NCBI RefSeq assembly: GCF_019212185.1
Contig: NZ_CP078138.1
Location: 3,888,501-3,952,500 of the forward strand
Length of the DNA: 64,000 nucleotides
Origin: Pseudomonas fluorescens
GTDB taxonomy: Bacteria > Pseudomonadota > Gammaproteobacteria > Pseudomonadales > Pseudomonadaceae
Direction of reading: 5' to 3'
Shown: piece after piece, positions 49,764 through 58,964 of the stretch
How positions within the stretch are numbered: the stretch's first letter is position 1
How the letters are laid out: each line of letters starts with the position of its first letter
Program-made: the position numbers and the translations under genes
The notes under the pieces: model-generated
The model's database searches: none
What the model was told of the DNA's origin: nothing
What the model saw: the letters and a program-made list of their open reading frames with translations, nothing else

Positions 49764-50858
49764 ATGAGCAACAGCGGATTTTTTCACGATGAACACTGCT
49801 TCTGGCACAGCGGTGGCCTGTTCGCCCTGACCTTGCCCGTGGGTGGCTGGGTCGAACCACCGTCGGGTGCCGCCCACGCCGAATCACCGGAGTCCAAGCG
49901 CCGCCTGAAAAACCTGGTGGAAGTCTCGGGCCTGGGCAAGTCGCTGGTGCAGCGCGGCGGCGAGCCGGTGTCCATGGCGCAGATGCTCAAGGTGCACACG
50001 CCCGAGTACCTGCAGCGCTTTCGCCAACTGTGCGCCAACGGCGGTGGCCTGCTCGACCCGGGCGCACCGGTCGGCCCGGCCACCTATGAGGTCGCCCGGG
50101 TATCGGCAGGTCTGGTCAGTGCGGCCGTCAACCAGGTGCTGCAAGGCGAACTGGACAACGCCTACGTGCTCAGCCGCCCGCCCGGCCACCACGCCCTGCC
50201 CGATCAGGCCATGGGTTTCTGCTACCTGAACAACATCGCCATCGCCATCGAGATCGCTCGCGAGCAATTCGGCATCGAGCGTGTGGCGGTGCTCGACTGG
50301 GACGTGCACCACGGCAACGGCACCCAGACGATCTACTACGAACGCGACGACGTGTTGACACTGTCGATCCATCAGCAGCGCGCCTACCCCCGCGGCTACA
50401 CCGGCGAACACGATACCGGCAGCGGTGCTGGAGCCGGGCTCAACGTCAATGTGCCCCTTCCACCAGGCAGCGGCCATGAGGCTTATCTGCACGCCATGCA
50501 ACGCATGGTGCTGCCGGCGCTGGAGCGTTATCGCCCGCAACTGATCATCGTTGCCTGCGGTTATGACGCCAGCGGCGTCGACCCTCTGGGGCGCATGCTT
50601 TTGCACAGCGACAGCTACCGCGAACTGACCCGTCTGACCCGCGAGGCAGCCGAACGCCTGTGCGACGGCAAACTGGTGCTGGTGCACGAAGGCGGTTACG
50701 CCGAAGCCTATGTGCCGTTCTGCGGGTTGGCGGCCATCGAGGCGCTCAGTGGCATTCGCACCGACGTGCAGGACCCGTTGCTCGCAATGCTCGAGTCTCA
50801 ACAACCCGACGCGCAAACCGTCGCCTTTCAGAAAACCCTGATCGACCAACTGGTGTAA
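49764..50858 (+). CDS. HDAC-family deacetylase (acetylpolyamine amidohydrolase type)
   Basis: This 364-residue protein of the histone-deacetylase/acetylpolyamine amidohydrolase family has the full active site: H142-H143 in RPPGHHA, zinc ligands D180 and H182 in DWDVHHGNG and D268 in CGYDAS, and catalytic Y312 in EGGYAEAY. It removes acyl groups from amines. AAGGA precedes the ATG at 49764, and the in-frame TTG at 49722 lies in the previous gene. Between an organic-acid carrier and a porin, and near a polyamine transporter, it probably deacylates the imported compound. Confidence 0.9.
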   Translation: MSNSGFFHDEHCFWHSGGLFALTLPVGGWVEPPSGAAHAESPESKRRLKNLVEVSGLGKSLVQRGGEPVSMAQMLKVHTPEYLQRFRQLCANGGGLLDPGAPVGPATYEVARVSAGLVSAAVNQVLQGELDNAYVLSRPPGHHALPDQAMGFCYLNNIAIAIEIAREQFGIERVAVLDWDVHHGNGTQTIYYERDDVLTLSIHQQRAYPRGYTGEHDTGSGAGAGLNVNVPLPPGSGHEAYLHAMQRMVLPALERYRPQLIIVACGYDASGVDPLGRMLLHSDSYRELTRLTREAAERLCDGKLVLVHEGGYAEAYVPFCGLAAIEALSGIRTDVQDPLLAMLESQQPDAQTVAFQKTLIDQLV

Positions 50859-50954
50859 TCGGCCAACTAACCACTTCGGAGACAAATGCCTAACGAACAA
50901 TTCCAATAATCCAATCGTCCGCCAACACACTTCCTGATTTATCGAACTTGAACC

Positions 50955-50985
50955 CACGGCCGTCATCGCCTTGATGACGGCCGTG
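50955..50985. promoter_or_regulatory. Strong hairpin before the porin gene
   Basis: A perfect 13-bp stem (50955-50967 with 50973-50985) with a 5-nt loop lies 30 nt before the oprD-type start. No T-run follows, so it may protect or attenuate the porin mRNA rather than terminate. Confidence 0.4.
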
Positions 50986-51015
50986 CGCTCACGCACACGC
51001 CTGGAAAATAACTAC

Positions 51016-52242
51016 ATGAATGCTAAGAAGACCACATTGGCACTGGCTGTTACTTGCGCCCTCTCCTGCAATGCCATGGCCGACACGGGTGGCTTTGTCG
51101 AAGATGCGCACTTCTCGATAAAAGCACGCAACTTCTACATGAATCGCAACTTCCTCGACGACCGCACTTCACAGAACTACTCCGAAGAATGGGCGCAGGG
51201 TTTCATTGGCCTCTTCGAGTCCGGCTATACGCCGGGGACCGTTGGCTTCGGGGTGGACGGCATCGCCCTGCTCGGCTTGAAACTGGACACTGGCGGGGGG
51301 CGCAAAGGCGGTGGCACGCTGCTATTGGAGGAAGACAGCGACGGTGCCAAGAGCAGCTATTCCAAGGGTGGCGCTGCAGTAAAAGCGCGGTTCTCGAAAA
51401 CGATCTTCAAGTTCGGCGAGCAACTGATGAACCTGCCGGTACTCGCCACCAGCGATAACCGTCTGTTGCCCGAAACCACCGAGGGCTGGCTGGTCACCAG
51501 CAAGGAAATCCCCGATCTGACGCTGCACGCCGGCCACTTCACGGCTTTGCGCAGCCGCGATCAGAGTGAACACGACAGCGGTGGCATGACCTCGCTGGAC
51601 TTGTTCGGTGGCAACTACACCGTCAATAAACAATTGAACGTGCGCGCCTATCATTCCGATGTCGGGGATTACTGGCGCAAATATTACCTGGGCAGCACAT
51701 TGGCGTTACCGATCAGCGAGGGTTTAGCGGCAACGTTCGATTTCAACGGGTATGACACCCAGAGTGAAGGCCGGCAATTGGGCGGCATCCTGGATAACCG
51801 TATCTGGAGTTTGTCGGCCGCATTGGCGGCCGGGCCACATACCTTCATGGTCGCCCATCAGCGGGTGACCGGCACCGGCAACTACACCTACGGTGTGGAT
51901 GGCAACAGCACGGTTTTTTTGGCTAACTCCGTGCAATATTCGGACTTCAACTACGAGAACGAACGTTCGTGGCAGGCCCGTTACGACTTCAACTTTGCGG
52001 GCGTCGGCATGCCGGGCCTGAATTTCATGGGCCGCTACCTGCGCGGCACCGATTTCCATACCGCGCAAACCGACAACGGTCGCGCCTGGGAACGCGACCT
52101 GGAGCTCAAGTACGTGGTGCAATCCGGGTCGGCCAAGGACCTTTCCTTTCGCATCCGCCAGGCCAGTTTCCGCAGCCCCGATCGCGGGCTGAACTTCAAC
52201 GAAGTGCGGGTCATTACCGAGTACCCGATCAACATCCTCTGA
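51016..52242 (+). CDS. OprD-family outer membrane porin
   Basis: This 408-residue outer membrane protein has a signal peptide ending NAMAD, then DAHFSIKARNFYMNR, the OprD start, with many amphipathic beta strands and an RDQSEHDSGG-type loop. It ends in ITEYPINIL. OprD-family channels admit small carboxylates and amino acids. The ATG at 51016 is chosen because it begins the signal peptide. It probably brings the same substrate across the outer membrane as the MFS carrier does across the inner one. Confidence 0.92.
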   Translation: MNAKKTTLALAVTCALSCNAMADTGGFVEDAHFSIKARNFYMNRNFLDDRTSQNYSEEWAQGFIGLFESGYTPGTVGFGVDGIALLGLKLDTGGGRKGGGTLLLEEDSDGAKSSYSKGGAAVKARFSKTIFKFGEQLMNLPVLATSDNRLLPETTEGWLVTSKEIPDLTLHAGHFTALRSRDQSEHDSGGMTSLDLFGGNYTVNKQLNVRAYHSDVGDYWRKYYLGSTLALPISEGLAATFDFNGYDTQSEGRQLGGILDNRIWSLSAALAAGPHTFMVAHQRVTGTGNYTYGVDGNSTVFLANSVQYSDFNYENERSWQARYDFNFAGVGMPGLNFMGRYLRGTDFHTAQTDNGRAWERDLELKYVVQSGSAKDLSFRIRQASFRSPDRGLNFNEVRVITEYPINIL

Positions 52243-52293
52243 AGCGCCACCCACACAGGAGCCGGATCCGGCCCCTGCCATGACCGCCAGCGC

Positions 52294-53109
52294 CTAGAGG
52301 CGCTGGTAGGTTCCCGCATGTAAACGCTCGCTGATCTCCGCCGCCGCCGACTGCAACTCGCGCAACATTGCCGCCGGTGGTGGCGACGGGATCGCCGCGC
52401 TTGGCCCGACGATGCCGATGGTGCCGACGATCTGGTCGTTGTCGCGAAAAATCGGACAGCACACGGCGTTGATCCCTATGGTCACCTCGCCGTCCGCATC
52501 GTCATACAGACGCTCGCGAATCAGCGCCAGGCGCTGGGCCAACGCCTCCGGTTCGTGCAGGGTTACGGGCGTCAGTTGCGGCATCTTGCGGCGCATCACC
52601 CGTTGCTGGCTGGCGGTATCGGCGAATGCCAGTACCGTGCGGCCCTGAGCCGAACAATACGGCAGCACACGGTTGCCAGGTTTCACCGAAATGCACACGT
52701 TGGCCTTGGATTCGACACAGGACACCACCAGTGCCGTGTCGTGGGTGGCGACAGCGAGCAAGGCCGTTTGGCCGGTGGCATCGCGAATGCGGGTCAGGTA
52801 GGGATCGGCGATGGCGCGCAGGTCGAACTGTTCGCCAGCGGCTTCACCATAGGCCACCAGGCGCGAACCGAGCATGTATTTCTCGGTGGTCGGGTCCTGC
52901 TCGAGGATCCCCAACTGGCGCATCGAAGCCAGGTGCCGGTAGGTGCGCGGCTTGGCCGTTTGCAGCTGTTGGGCCAGCTCGGTGACCCCGAGCGGGCGCC
53001 GCGCAGCGGTCAGTTCATCGAGCAGGCGGAAGACCATCTCCACCGATTCGAGCAGGGCCGGACCAGTGGCAGGCTTTTCATCATCCTGGTTCAAGCGTTC
53101 ACCTCGCAT
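52294..53109 (-). CDS. IclR-family regulator (second in the block)
   Basis: This 271-residue regulator has a winged helix (residues ~15-75, VTELAQQLQTAKPRTYRHLASM) and an IclR effector domain (VETIG-like C-terminal part, NAVCCPIFRDND). It is the last gene of a leftward ALDH-GMC-MFS-IclR unit. The stop codon lies in a 9-bp palindrome (52287-52306), and the region is convergent with the porin. The open frame reaches 53196 but would overlap the MFS gene, so 53109 is preferred. Confidence 0.87.
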   Translation of the reverse strand: MRGERLNQDDEKPATGPALLESVEMVFRLLDELTAARRPLGVTELAQQLQTAKPRTYRHLASMRQLGILEQDPTTEKYMLGSRLVAYGEAAGEQFDLRAIADPYLTRIRDATGQTALLAVATHDTALVVSCVESKANVCISVKPGNRVLPYCSAQGRTVLAFADTASQQRVMRRKMPQLTPVTLHEPEALAQRLALIRERLYDDADGEVTIGINAVCCPIFRDNDQIVGTIGIVGPSAAIPSPPPAAMLRELQSAAAEISERLHAGTYQRL

Positions 53110-53170
53110 GGGGCTTTGGGGAAAGGCCCGATTGTATCGCTCGGCGAAACGCTTGTGTTGGTCTACGACA

Positions 53171-54511
53171 TCAAATACTGGCAGGCTCCGCTGCAACCTT
53201 GGCGCGATCCTGTTGCGGCAGCTTCACCGAGAACATTGTGTAGGCACCCAGCAGGGTCATTACCGCCAGCACATACAAGCCGTACTCCAAGTGCCCGCTA
53301 CCCTGCTTCACCCAGCCCATCATGAACGGGCTGGCGTAGCCGCCCAGATTGCCGATAGTGGCGATCAGCGCAATACCGGCCGCTGCCGCAGTACCGGTCA
53401 GCAATACGCCAGGCAAAGCCCAGAGCACGCAGAACCCGGCCAGGCCACCGGACATCGCCAGGCTCAAGCCGGCCAACGAAAGCACCGGCTGATCGTGGAA
53501 AAACGCCGCTATCGCCAGGCCCGCTGCCGAGGCCAGGTTGCACAGGGTGCCGTGCCAACGCCGCTCGCGGGTGCGGTCCGAATGTCGGCTGACCACCAGC
53601 ATCACCACCGACGCGACCGCAAAAGGAATCGCTGCGATCAGGCCGGTGTGGGTCAGGCTCTTGATGCCCAGCCCCTGCACGATCTGCGGCAGCCAGAAGC
53701 TCACGCCATAAGTGCCGCACAACAAGGCAAAGTTCACATAGATCAATCGCCACAGGTCCTTGTTGACGAACGCCGCACGGAAGTTGTGCCCGGCCCCCGC
53801 GTGCTCCTGCTCCTGACGCTGCGCCGCCAGTTGACGCACCACCCGCTGGTTCTGTTCAGGGCTCAGCCAGTGGACATTGCCCGGACGATCATCCAGATAG
53901 AAGAACACCACGATGCCGAGAATCACCGCCGGCGTGCCCTCGATCAGGAACAACCATTGCCAGCCGGCAAGCCCATGGACGCCCGCGAAGGTCTGCATGA
54001 TCCAGCCCGATAACGGACTGCCCAGCACTCCGGCCATGGCAATCCCCAGGTTGAACCAGGCCATGGCCTGGGAACGGGCATACGAGGGAAACCAGTAGGT
54101 CATGTACAACACCACCCCCGGATAAAACCCAGCCTCGGCCATGCCGAGCAGAAAGCGCATGACGTAGAACTGGTTCGGCGTCTGCACGAACATCATCGAC
54201 ACCGACAGGATCCCCCACATCACCATGATCCGGGTGATCCAGAACCGTGCCCCGACCCGTTGCAGCATCATATTGCTGGGGATCTCGCACAGGCAGTAGC
54301 CGATGAAAAACACCCCGGCGCCGAAGCCGAAGGCCATGTCGCTCAGCCCGATATCGGCCGACATCTGCAGCTTGGCAAAACCGACGTTGACCCGGTCGAG
54401 AAAGGCAATGATGTAGAGCACGAACAGGAACGGCAGCAACCGCCAGGCGATGCGGTTGTACAGCACGCTGTCCTGCTCGTTGTCGAACGTGTTACGGGCT
54501 ATGAGCTTCAT
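53171..54511 (-). CDS. MFS transporter, anion:cation symporter family (paralogue)
   Basis: This 446-residue carrier closely matches the one at 48407-49738, including the NTF, LYNRIAW, AFLDRVNVGFAKLQM and GAGVFF segments. Both are in the same family. The two probably arose by duplication and may carry related substrates under different regulators. It lies 45 nt after the GMC gene. Confidence 0.92.
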   Translation of the reverse strand: MKLIARNTFDNEQDSVLYNRIAWRLLPFLFVLYIIAFLDRVNVGFAKLQMSADIGLSDMAFGFGAGVFFIGYCLCEIPSNMMLQRVGARFWITRIMVMWGILSVSMMFVQTPNQFYVMRFLLGMAEAGFYPGVVLYMTYWFPSYARSQAMAWFNLGIAMAGVLGSPLSGWIMQTFAGVHGLAGWQWLFLIEGTPAVILGIVVFFYLDDRPGNVHWLSPEQNQRVVRQLAAQRQEQEHAGAGHNFRAAFVNKDLWRLIYVNFALLCGTYGVSFWLPQIVQGLGIKSLTHTGLIAAIPFAVASVVMLVVSRHSDRTRERRWHGTLCNLASAAGLAIAAFFHDQPVLSLAGLSLAMSGGLAGFCVLWALPGVLLTGTAAAAGIALIATIGNLGGYASPFMMGWVKQGSGHLEYGLYVLAVMTLLGAYTMFSVKLPQQDRAKVAAEPASI

Positions 54512-54556
54512 CGCAGTACCCTTTTTGTAATTGTTGTGTTGGTGAAGCGAGCCCTA

Positions 54557-56146
54557 TCAGGCCTGAGCCGACAGGATGAAATCGGCGCAGCGCTCGCCGA
54601 TCATGATGCAAGGCGCATTGGTGTTGCCACTGACGATCGTCGGCATGATCGACGCATCAGCCACCCGCAGCCCCTGCACGCCGCGCACGCGCAGTGTTGG
54701 GTCGACCACGGCGGCAGCGTCCGAGCCCATCCGGCAGGTACCGGCGGGATGGAATACGGTCTTGGCGACGGTGCGTACGTAGTCTTCGAACACCGTGTCG
54801 GGCACGTCGTCGCTTTCCGGCAGCATCAGCATGCGTTCGACCACATTGGCCAGTGCCGGCGCGCGCAAGATCTTGCGGGCCAGCTTCACTCCGGCAACCA
54901 GGGTGCGCATGTCCTCGGGATCACTCAGGTAGTTGGCGTTGAGCGCCACCTGCGCCAGCGGGTCGGCGCTTTTCAGGCGCAGACGGCCTCGGGAACGCGG
55001 GCGCAGCGCACAAGGGTTGACGGAAATGCCATGACCGGCCGGCGGCATGCGGTCGATATCGCCGACCAGTGCCGGCACCACATGAAATTGCACGTCCGGC
55101 CGACCACAGCCGGTGGCATCGACGAACGCTCCGCTTTCCACCACGTTGGAGCTCAGCAGGCCGTGGCGCGTGGCCAGGTATTTCAGGCCATGGCCGATGG
55201 CGCGCAGGCCACGGTCGTGCCCCAGCAGGCTCGACGGCTGGCGGGTCTGGGCGTAGACCGAGGCGCTGAGGTGGTCCTGGAAGTTCTCGCCGACTTCGGG
55301 GGCGTCCACCCGCACGTCGATGCCCATTGCCTGCAAATGCTCACGCGGGCCGATCCCGGAGAGCATCAGCAGCTTCGGCGAAGCGATGGCCCCGGCGCTG
55401 ACGATCACTTCGCCACGGGCGCGGAAACTCAAGCCGCGGCCGGCCTCATCCTGTGCCTGCACGCCCACCACCCGCAAACCGTCGAACTGCAAACGGCTGA
55501 CGTGGATACCCGTCATGACCTTAAGGTTGGGATTCTTGCGTAGCGGCCGCAGGTACGACACAGCTGAACTGGCGCGGCGCCCATCGGCGGTAGTGGTCTG
55601 GTAGAAACCGGCACCTTCCTGCCTGGCACCGTTGAAGTCATCGGTGGCCGGCACGCCCGCTTCGACAGCCGCCGTGACAAAGGCGCGACTGAGGAAATGC
55701 TTGTGCCGTGGGTCGCTGACCTTCAGCGGCCCCTGTTGGCCGTGCAATTGCCCACCCAGTCGGGCATTGGCTTCACAGCGGCGGAACACTGGCAGCACAT
55801 CCGACCAGCCCCAGCCCTGGCAACCGGCATTTTTCCATTCTTCATAATCTTCGGCCTGGCCGCGAATGTAGATCATCGCGTTGACCGAGCTGCCGCCGCC
55901 CAGGGTGCGACCCTGGGGAATGAACACTTCGCGCTGGTTGACATGGGGCTCGGGCTCAGTGCGGTACATCCAGGTGCGCCGGGTGCCGTGCACGCGGATA
56001 AAGGTGCCGGGAATGTGCACGTAGGGGTGATTGTCCGCCGGACCGGCTTCGAGCAGCAGCACTTGCTTGCCCGCCTGGGCCAACCGTGCGCTGAGCGCAC
56101 AGCCGGCCGATCCAGCTCCGATCACGATGTAATCGAAGGTTTCCAT
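54557..56146 (-). CDS. GMC-family flavin alcohol oxidase/dehydrogenase
   Basis: This 529-residue GMC oxidoreductase (choline dehydrogenase-like) has an N-terminal ADP-binding GAGSAGCALSARL motif, PROSITE-type GRTLGGGSSVNAMIYIRG, and the C-terminal active site HPAGTCRMG with GNTNAP. It oxidises an alcohol group to an aldehyde with FAD. The gene lies 27 nt after the ALDH that would oxidise the aldehyde further. Substrate unknown; choline and long-chain or aromatic alcohols are family substrates. Confidence 0.9.
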   Translation of the reverse strand: METFDYIVIGAGSAGCALSARLAQAGKQVLLLEAGPADNHPYVHIPGTFIRVHGTRRTWMYRTEPEPHVNQREVFIPQGRTLGGGSSVNAMIYIRGQAEDYEEWKNAGCQGWGWSDVLPVFRRCEANARLGGQLHGQQGPLKVSDPRHKHFLSRAFVTAAVEAGVPATDDFNGARQEGAGFYQTTTADGRRASSAVSYLRPLRKNPNLKVMTGIHVSRLQFDGLRVVGVQAQDEAGRGLSFRARGEVIVSAGAIASPKLLMLSGIGPREHLQAMGIDVRVDAPEVGENFQDHLSASVYAQTRQPSSLLGHDRGLRAIGHGLKYLATRHGLLSSNVVESGAFVDATGCGRPDVQFHVVPALVGDIDRMPPAGHGISVNPCALRPRSRGRLRLKSADPLAQVALNANYLSDPEDMRTLVAGVKLARKILRAPALANVVERMLMLPESDDVPDTVFEDYVRTVAKTVFHPAGTCRMGSDAAAVVDPTLRVRGVQGLRVADASIMPTIVSGNTNAPCIMIGERCADFILSAQA

Positions 56147-56173
56147 TCTTGTTGTTCTCTGGGTGAAGACGAA

Positions 56174-57604
56174 TCAGCCGACCTGACTGACGAACTTGGT
56201 GGTGAAGTAGGCGTCCAGCCCTTCGCTGCCACCTTCACTGCCGTAGCCGCTGTCCTTGACGCCACCGAACGGCGTTTCTGGCGCGGCGAGGCCAAAGTGG
56301 TTGATCGAGACCATGCCCGACTGCAACTCGTCGGCCAGCAATGTGGCGCGCTGCACCGAACGGGTGAAGGCAAATGCCGCAAGGCCAAATGGCAGGCCGT
56401 TGGCCTTGGCGATTACTGCTTCCAGGGTGTCGAAGGCTACGATCGAGGCAATCGGCGCGAACGGCTCTTCGCTCATGATCCGGGCGTTTTCCGGTACTTC
56501 GGTTAGCACGGTCGCCGGGTAGTAAAAGCCTGCGCCCTCGCCGCCCTGCCCACCGAGGCGCAGTTGCGCGCCGACGGCCAAAGCGTCGTCGACATACTCC
56601 TGGGCCGCCGTTACCCGACGCGGGTTGGCCAGGGGGCCGAGTTGGGTGCTCGCGTCCTGGCCATCGCCGAGCTTCAGGCTGGCGCTGACGCGACAGAAGG
56701 TTTCGACGAAGCGCTCATAGACGCTGGCCTGCACATAGAAGCGGGTTGGCGACACGCAGATCTGCCCACCGTTGCGGAACTTGAGGTTGGCCCCCAGGGT
56801 GGCGACCGCGTCAACGTCGACGTCGTCGCATACGATAAACGGAGCATGACCACCCAGCTCCAGGGTGCAGCGCTTGAGGTACTGGCCCGCGAGGGCACCG
56901 AGCGCACGGCCGACCGGCACGGAACCGGTAAAAGACACCTTGCGGATGATCTCCGAGCGGATCAACTGATCCGACACCTCTGCCGGCACACCGAACACCA
57001 GGTTCAGCACGCCCGCAGGCACGCCGGCATCCTGAAAGGCACGGCACAGTTCGATGCACGAAGACGGCGTTTCTTCCGGGCCCTTGGCGATGATCGAGCA
57101 GCCGGCTGCCAATGCACCGGCGATCTTGCGCACCAGTTGGCTGACCGGGAAGTTCCATGGGCTGAACGCCGCGACCGGGCCGATCGGCTCGCGCAGCACC
57201 ATCTGCCGTACGCCGCTGGCCCGCGCCGGGATCACCCGGCCGTAGGCGCGACGACCTTCTTCGGCGTACCAATCGATATGGTCGCCGGCGCCAAAGGCTT
57301 CCATGCGCGCTTCAGCCAGGGGCTTGCCTTGCTCGAGGGTGATCAGTGCGGCGATCTCGTCGGCACGCTCGCGCACCAGATCCGCAGCGCGGCGCAGCAC
57401 TTTTGAGCGCTCATAGGCCGACGTCTTGCGCCACACCTCGAAGCCGCGTGCGGCAGCAGCCAGCGCGCGATCCAGATCGGCGGAACTGGCCAGGCTCAGC
57501 TGGGCGATCACCTCGCCGTTGGCAGGGTTGAATACATCGGCGCGGCGCGGGTGATTGCCGGCTGACCACTGCCCGTCGATCAACAGGGATTCTATGACTC
57601 GCAT
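56174..57604 (-). CDS. NAD(P)-dependent aldehyde dehydrogenase
   Basis: This 476-residue aldehyde dehydrogenase has catalytic C283 in NGGQICVSPTRFYV, general base E249 in TLELGGHAP and the SPWNFP NAD-binding start. It is close in size and motifs to the succinate-semialdehyde/ketoglutarate-semialdehyde branch. The upstream ATG (57679) would extend into promoter sequence, while AAGGAA supports 57604. It leads the leftward operon and is divergent from the cupin operon across 182 nt. Confidence 0.92.
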   Translation of the reverse strand: MRVIESLLIDGQWSAGNHPRRADVFNPANGEVIAQLSLASSADLDRALAAAARGFEVWRKTSAYERSKVLRRAADLVRERADEIAALITLEQGKPLAEARMEAFGAGDHIDWYAEEGRRAYGRVIPARASGVRQMVLREPIGPVAAFSPWNFPVSQLVRKIAGALAAGCSIIAKGPEETPSSCIELCRAFQDAGVPAGVLNLVFGVPAEVSDQLIRSEIIRKVSFTGSVPVGRALGALAGQYLKRCTLELGGHAPFIVCDDVDVDAVATLGANLKFRNGGQICVSPTRFYVQASVYERFVETFCRVSASLKLGDGQDASTQLGPLANPRRVTAAQEYVDDALAVGAQLRLGGQGGEGAGFYYPATVLTEVPENARIMSEEPFAPIASIVAFDTLEAVIAKANGLPFGLAAFAFTRSVQRATLLADELQSGMVSINHFGLAAPETPFGGVKDSGYGSEGGSEGLDAYFTTKFVSQVG

Positions 57605-57625
57605 GGACGGCACTTCCTTTAATTT

Positions 57626-57642
57626 GTTTCTTTTGTAGAAAC
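57626..57642. promoter_or_regulatory. GTTTCT-N5-AGAAAC site before the ALDH operon
   Basis: A perfect 6-nt inverted repeat lies 21 nt before the ALDH start. It carries the same GTTTC/GAAAC motif as the aminotransferase operator. Confidence 0.45.
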
Positions 57643-57748
57643 GTTGTTTTTTTGTACGACACAATCCTAGGGTCGACAAGGAACCGCTGTCAAGGTCGAA
57701 AAAGTCACTTGACCGGGCCCCGAACGCCAGCGTAGGTTTATCTCACAA

Positions 57749-57774
57749 CGAAACAGCATTCTTATAAAAGAAAC
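57749..57774. promoter_or_regulatory. CGAAAC and AGAAAC direct repeats before the cupin operon
   Basis: CGAAAC (57749-57754) and AGAAAC (57769-57774) are spaced exactly 20 nt, as are the GCGAAACAG repeats before the aminotransferase. The second copy lies right at the ribosome site (GGAG) of the cupin gene. Confidence 0.45.
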
Positions 57775-57786
57775 GGAGATACCCCG

Positions 57787-58182
57787 ATGAGTCTCGCCCA
57801 GGCCCTGCTTCACAACTGGAATGACCTGCCCCGCGAAACCGTGCGCAAAGGCGTCGAGCGCGTTGCCTTTCGCGGCGACGACACCTTGTGCGTGATGAAC
57901 TGGCTGACCCCGGGGATGGACGTGTTCCCGCACAGCCACACCTTCGAGCAACTGGTGATCATCGTGCAGGGCCGGGTGCGCTTTCACCTGGACGACGAAG
58001 TGGTCGAAGGCGGCCCGGGCAGCATGATCCGCATCCCGCCGCACGTGGTGCATTACGCCGAGCCGCTGGGCGACGAAGTGGTGATGAACCTCGATGTGTT
58101 CTCGCCAATCCGCGACGACTACCGCCATCTGATCGACTACCAGGACGCGGAATTCACCCCGGCCAAAGGCGAGCCGGCATGA
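57787..58182 (+). CDS. Cupin-domain protein
   Basis: This 131-residue single-domain cupin has a first motif with HSHTFEQLVIIVQG and a second with PPHVVHYAEPLG, so metal-binding His and Glu residues are present (H-x-H-x3-E, then H). A role in an oxidation, isomerisation or decarboxylation step is possible. GGAG precedes the ATG. It overlaps the aldolase gene by 4 nt and starts the rightward operon. Confidence 0.85.
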   Translation: MSLAQALLHNWNDLPRETVRKGVERVAFRGDDTLCVMNWLTPGMDVFPHSHTFEQLVIIVQGRVRFHLDDEVVEGGPGSMIRIPPHVVHYAEPLGDEVVMNLDVFSPIRDDYRHLIDYQDAEFTPAKGEPA

Positions 58183-58937
58183 ACTTCACCAGCCGTCTGC
58201 GCCAGGGCGAGCGACTGCTCAGCACCTTTATCAAGACGCCCAGCCACGCAGTGATCGAAATTGCCGGCGACTCCGGACTGGACGCAGTAGTGCTCGATGC
58301 CGAGCACGCGCCGTTCGATGCCGCCGCCCTCGACATCAGCCTGCTGGCCTGCCGTGCGGCCCGCACCGCAGGCCTGGTGCGGGTGCCGGACAAGCACCCC
58401 GCGACATTGCAGCAGGCCCTGGACCTGGGTGCCGACGGCCTGGTATTGCCGCACATCATCAGCGCCGATCAAGCCAACGCGGTGCTGCAGGCGCTGTACT
58501 ACCGCAACGGCAGCCGGGGTTTCTCCAACTCGCCCCGCGCCGGTGGCTACGGCCGCGCCAGTCTGCCCGAGCATCTGCTGGCCGAGGATGGCCGCCATGC
58601 GGTGATCGCCCAGATTGAAGATCGCGAAGCGTTGGACCACCTTGACGAACTGGCGCGCATTGAGCGCATCGACTGCTTGCTGGTCGGGCGCGCCGATCTG
58701 AGTGTTTCCCTGGGTGCCGAACAGCTGGACGACCCTCGGGTCGAGGACGCCGTCAGCCGTGTGCTCGACGCCGCCGAGACGGCCGGCAAACCCACCGGCA
58801 TGTTCGTCGCCAACCTCGAAGACCTCGAACGCTTCGCCGCGCGCGGCGTGAGCTTTTTCATTCTCGGTTCCGACCAGGCGCTGCTGCGCGCCGGCTGGAG
58901 CCAGCACGTCCGTCAATTCCACGGGTCGGCCCGCTGA
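58179..58937 (+). CDS. HpcH/HpaI-family aldolase
   Basis: This 252-residue class II aldolase of the HpcH/HpaI family has H43 in AEHAPFD, R68 in VRVP, and metal ligands E147 (AQIED) and D173 (VGRADLSVSLG). The family splits 2-keto-3-hydroxy or 4-hydroxy-2-oxo acids into pyruvate (or glyoxylate) and an aldehyde. It is translationally coupled to the cupin by ATGA overlap, and longer frames upstream belong to the cupin. The product aldehyde could feed the adjacent ALDH. Confidence 0.9.
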   Translation: MNFTSRLRQGERLLSTFIKTPSHAVIEIAGDSGLDAVVLDAEHAPFDAAALDISLLACRAARTAGLVRVPDKHPATLQQALDLGADGLVLPHIISADQANAVLQALYYRNGSRGFSNSPRAGGYGRASLPEHLLAEDGRHAVIAQIEDREALDHLDELARIERIDCLLVGRADLSVSLGAEQLDDPRVEDAVSRVLDAAETAGKPTGMFVANLEDLERFAARGVSFFILGSDQALLRAGWSQHVRQFHGSAR

Positions 58938-58964
58938 CCCGCACCACAACAAGAGAGACTTTCC

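Noticed and set aside
48338..49771. 477-codon open frame antisense to the MFS gene
   Set aside because: The sense strand encodes a clear MFS carrier. The antisense translation is His/Gln/Arg-rich low complexity.
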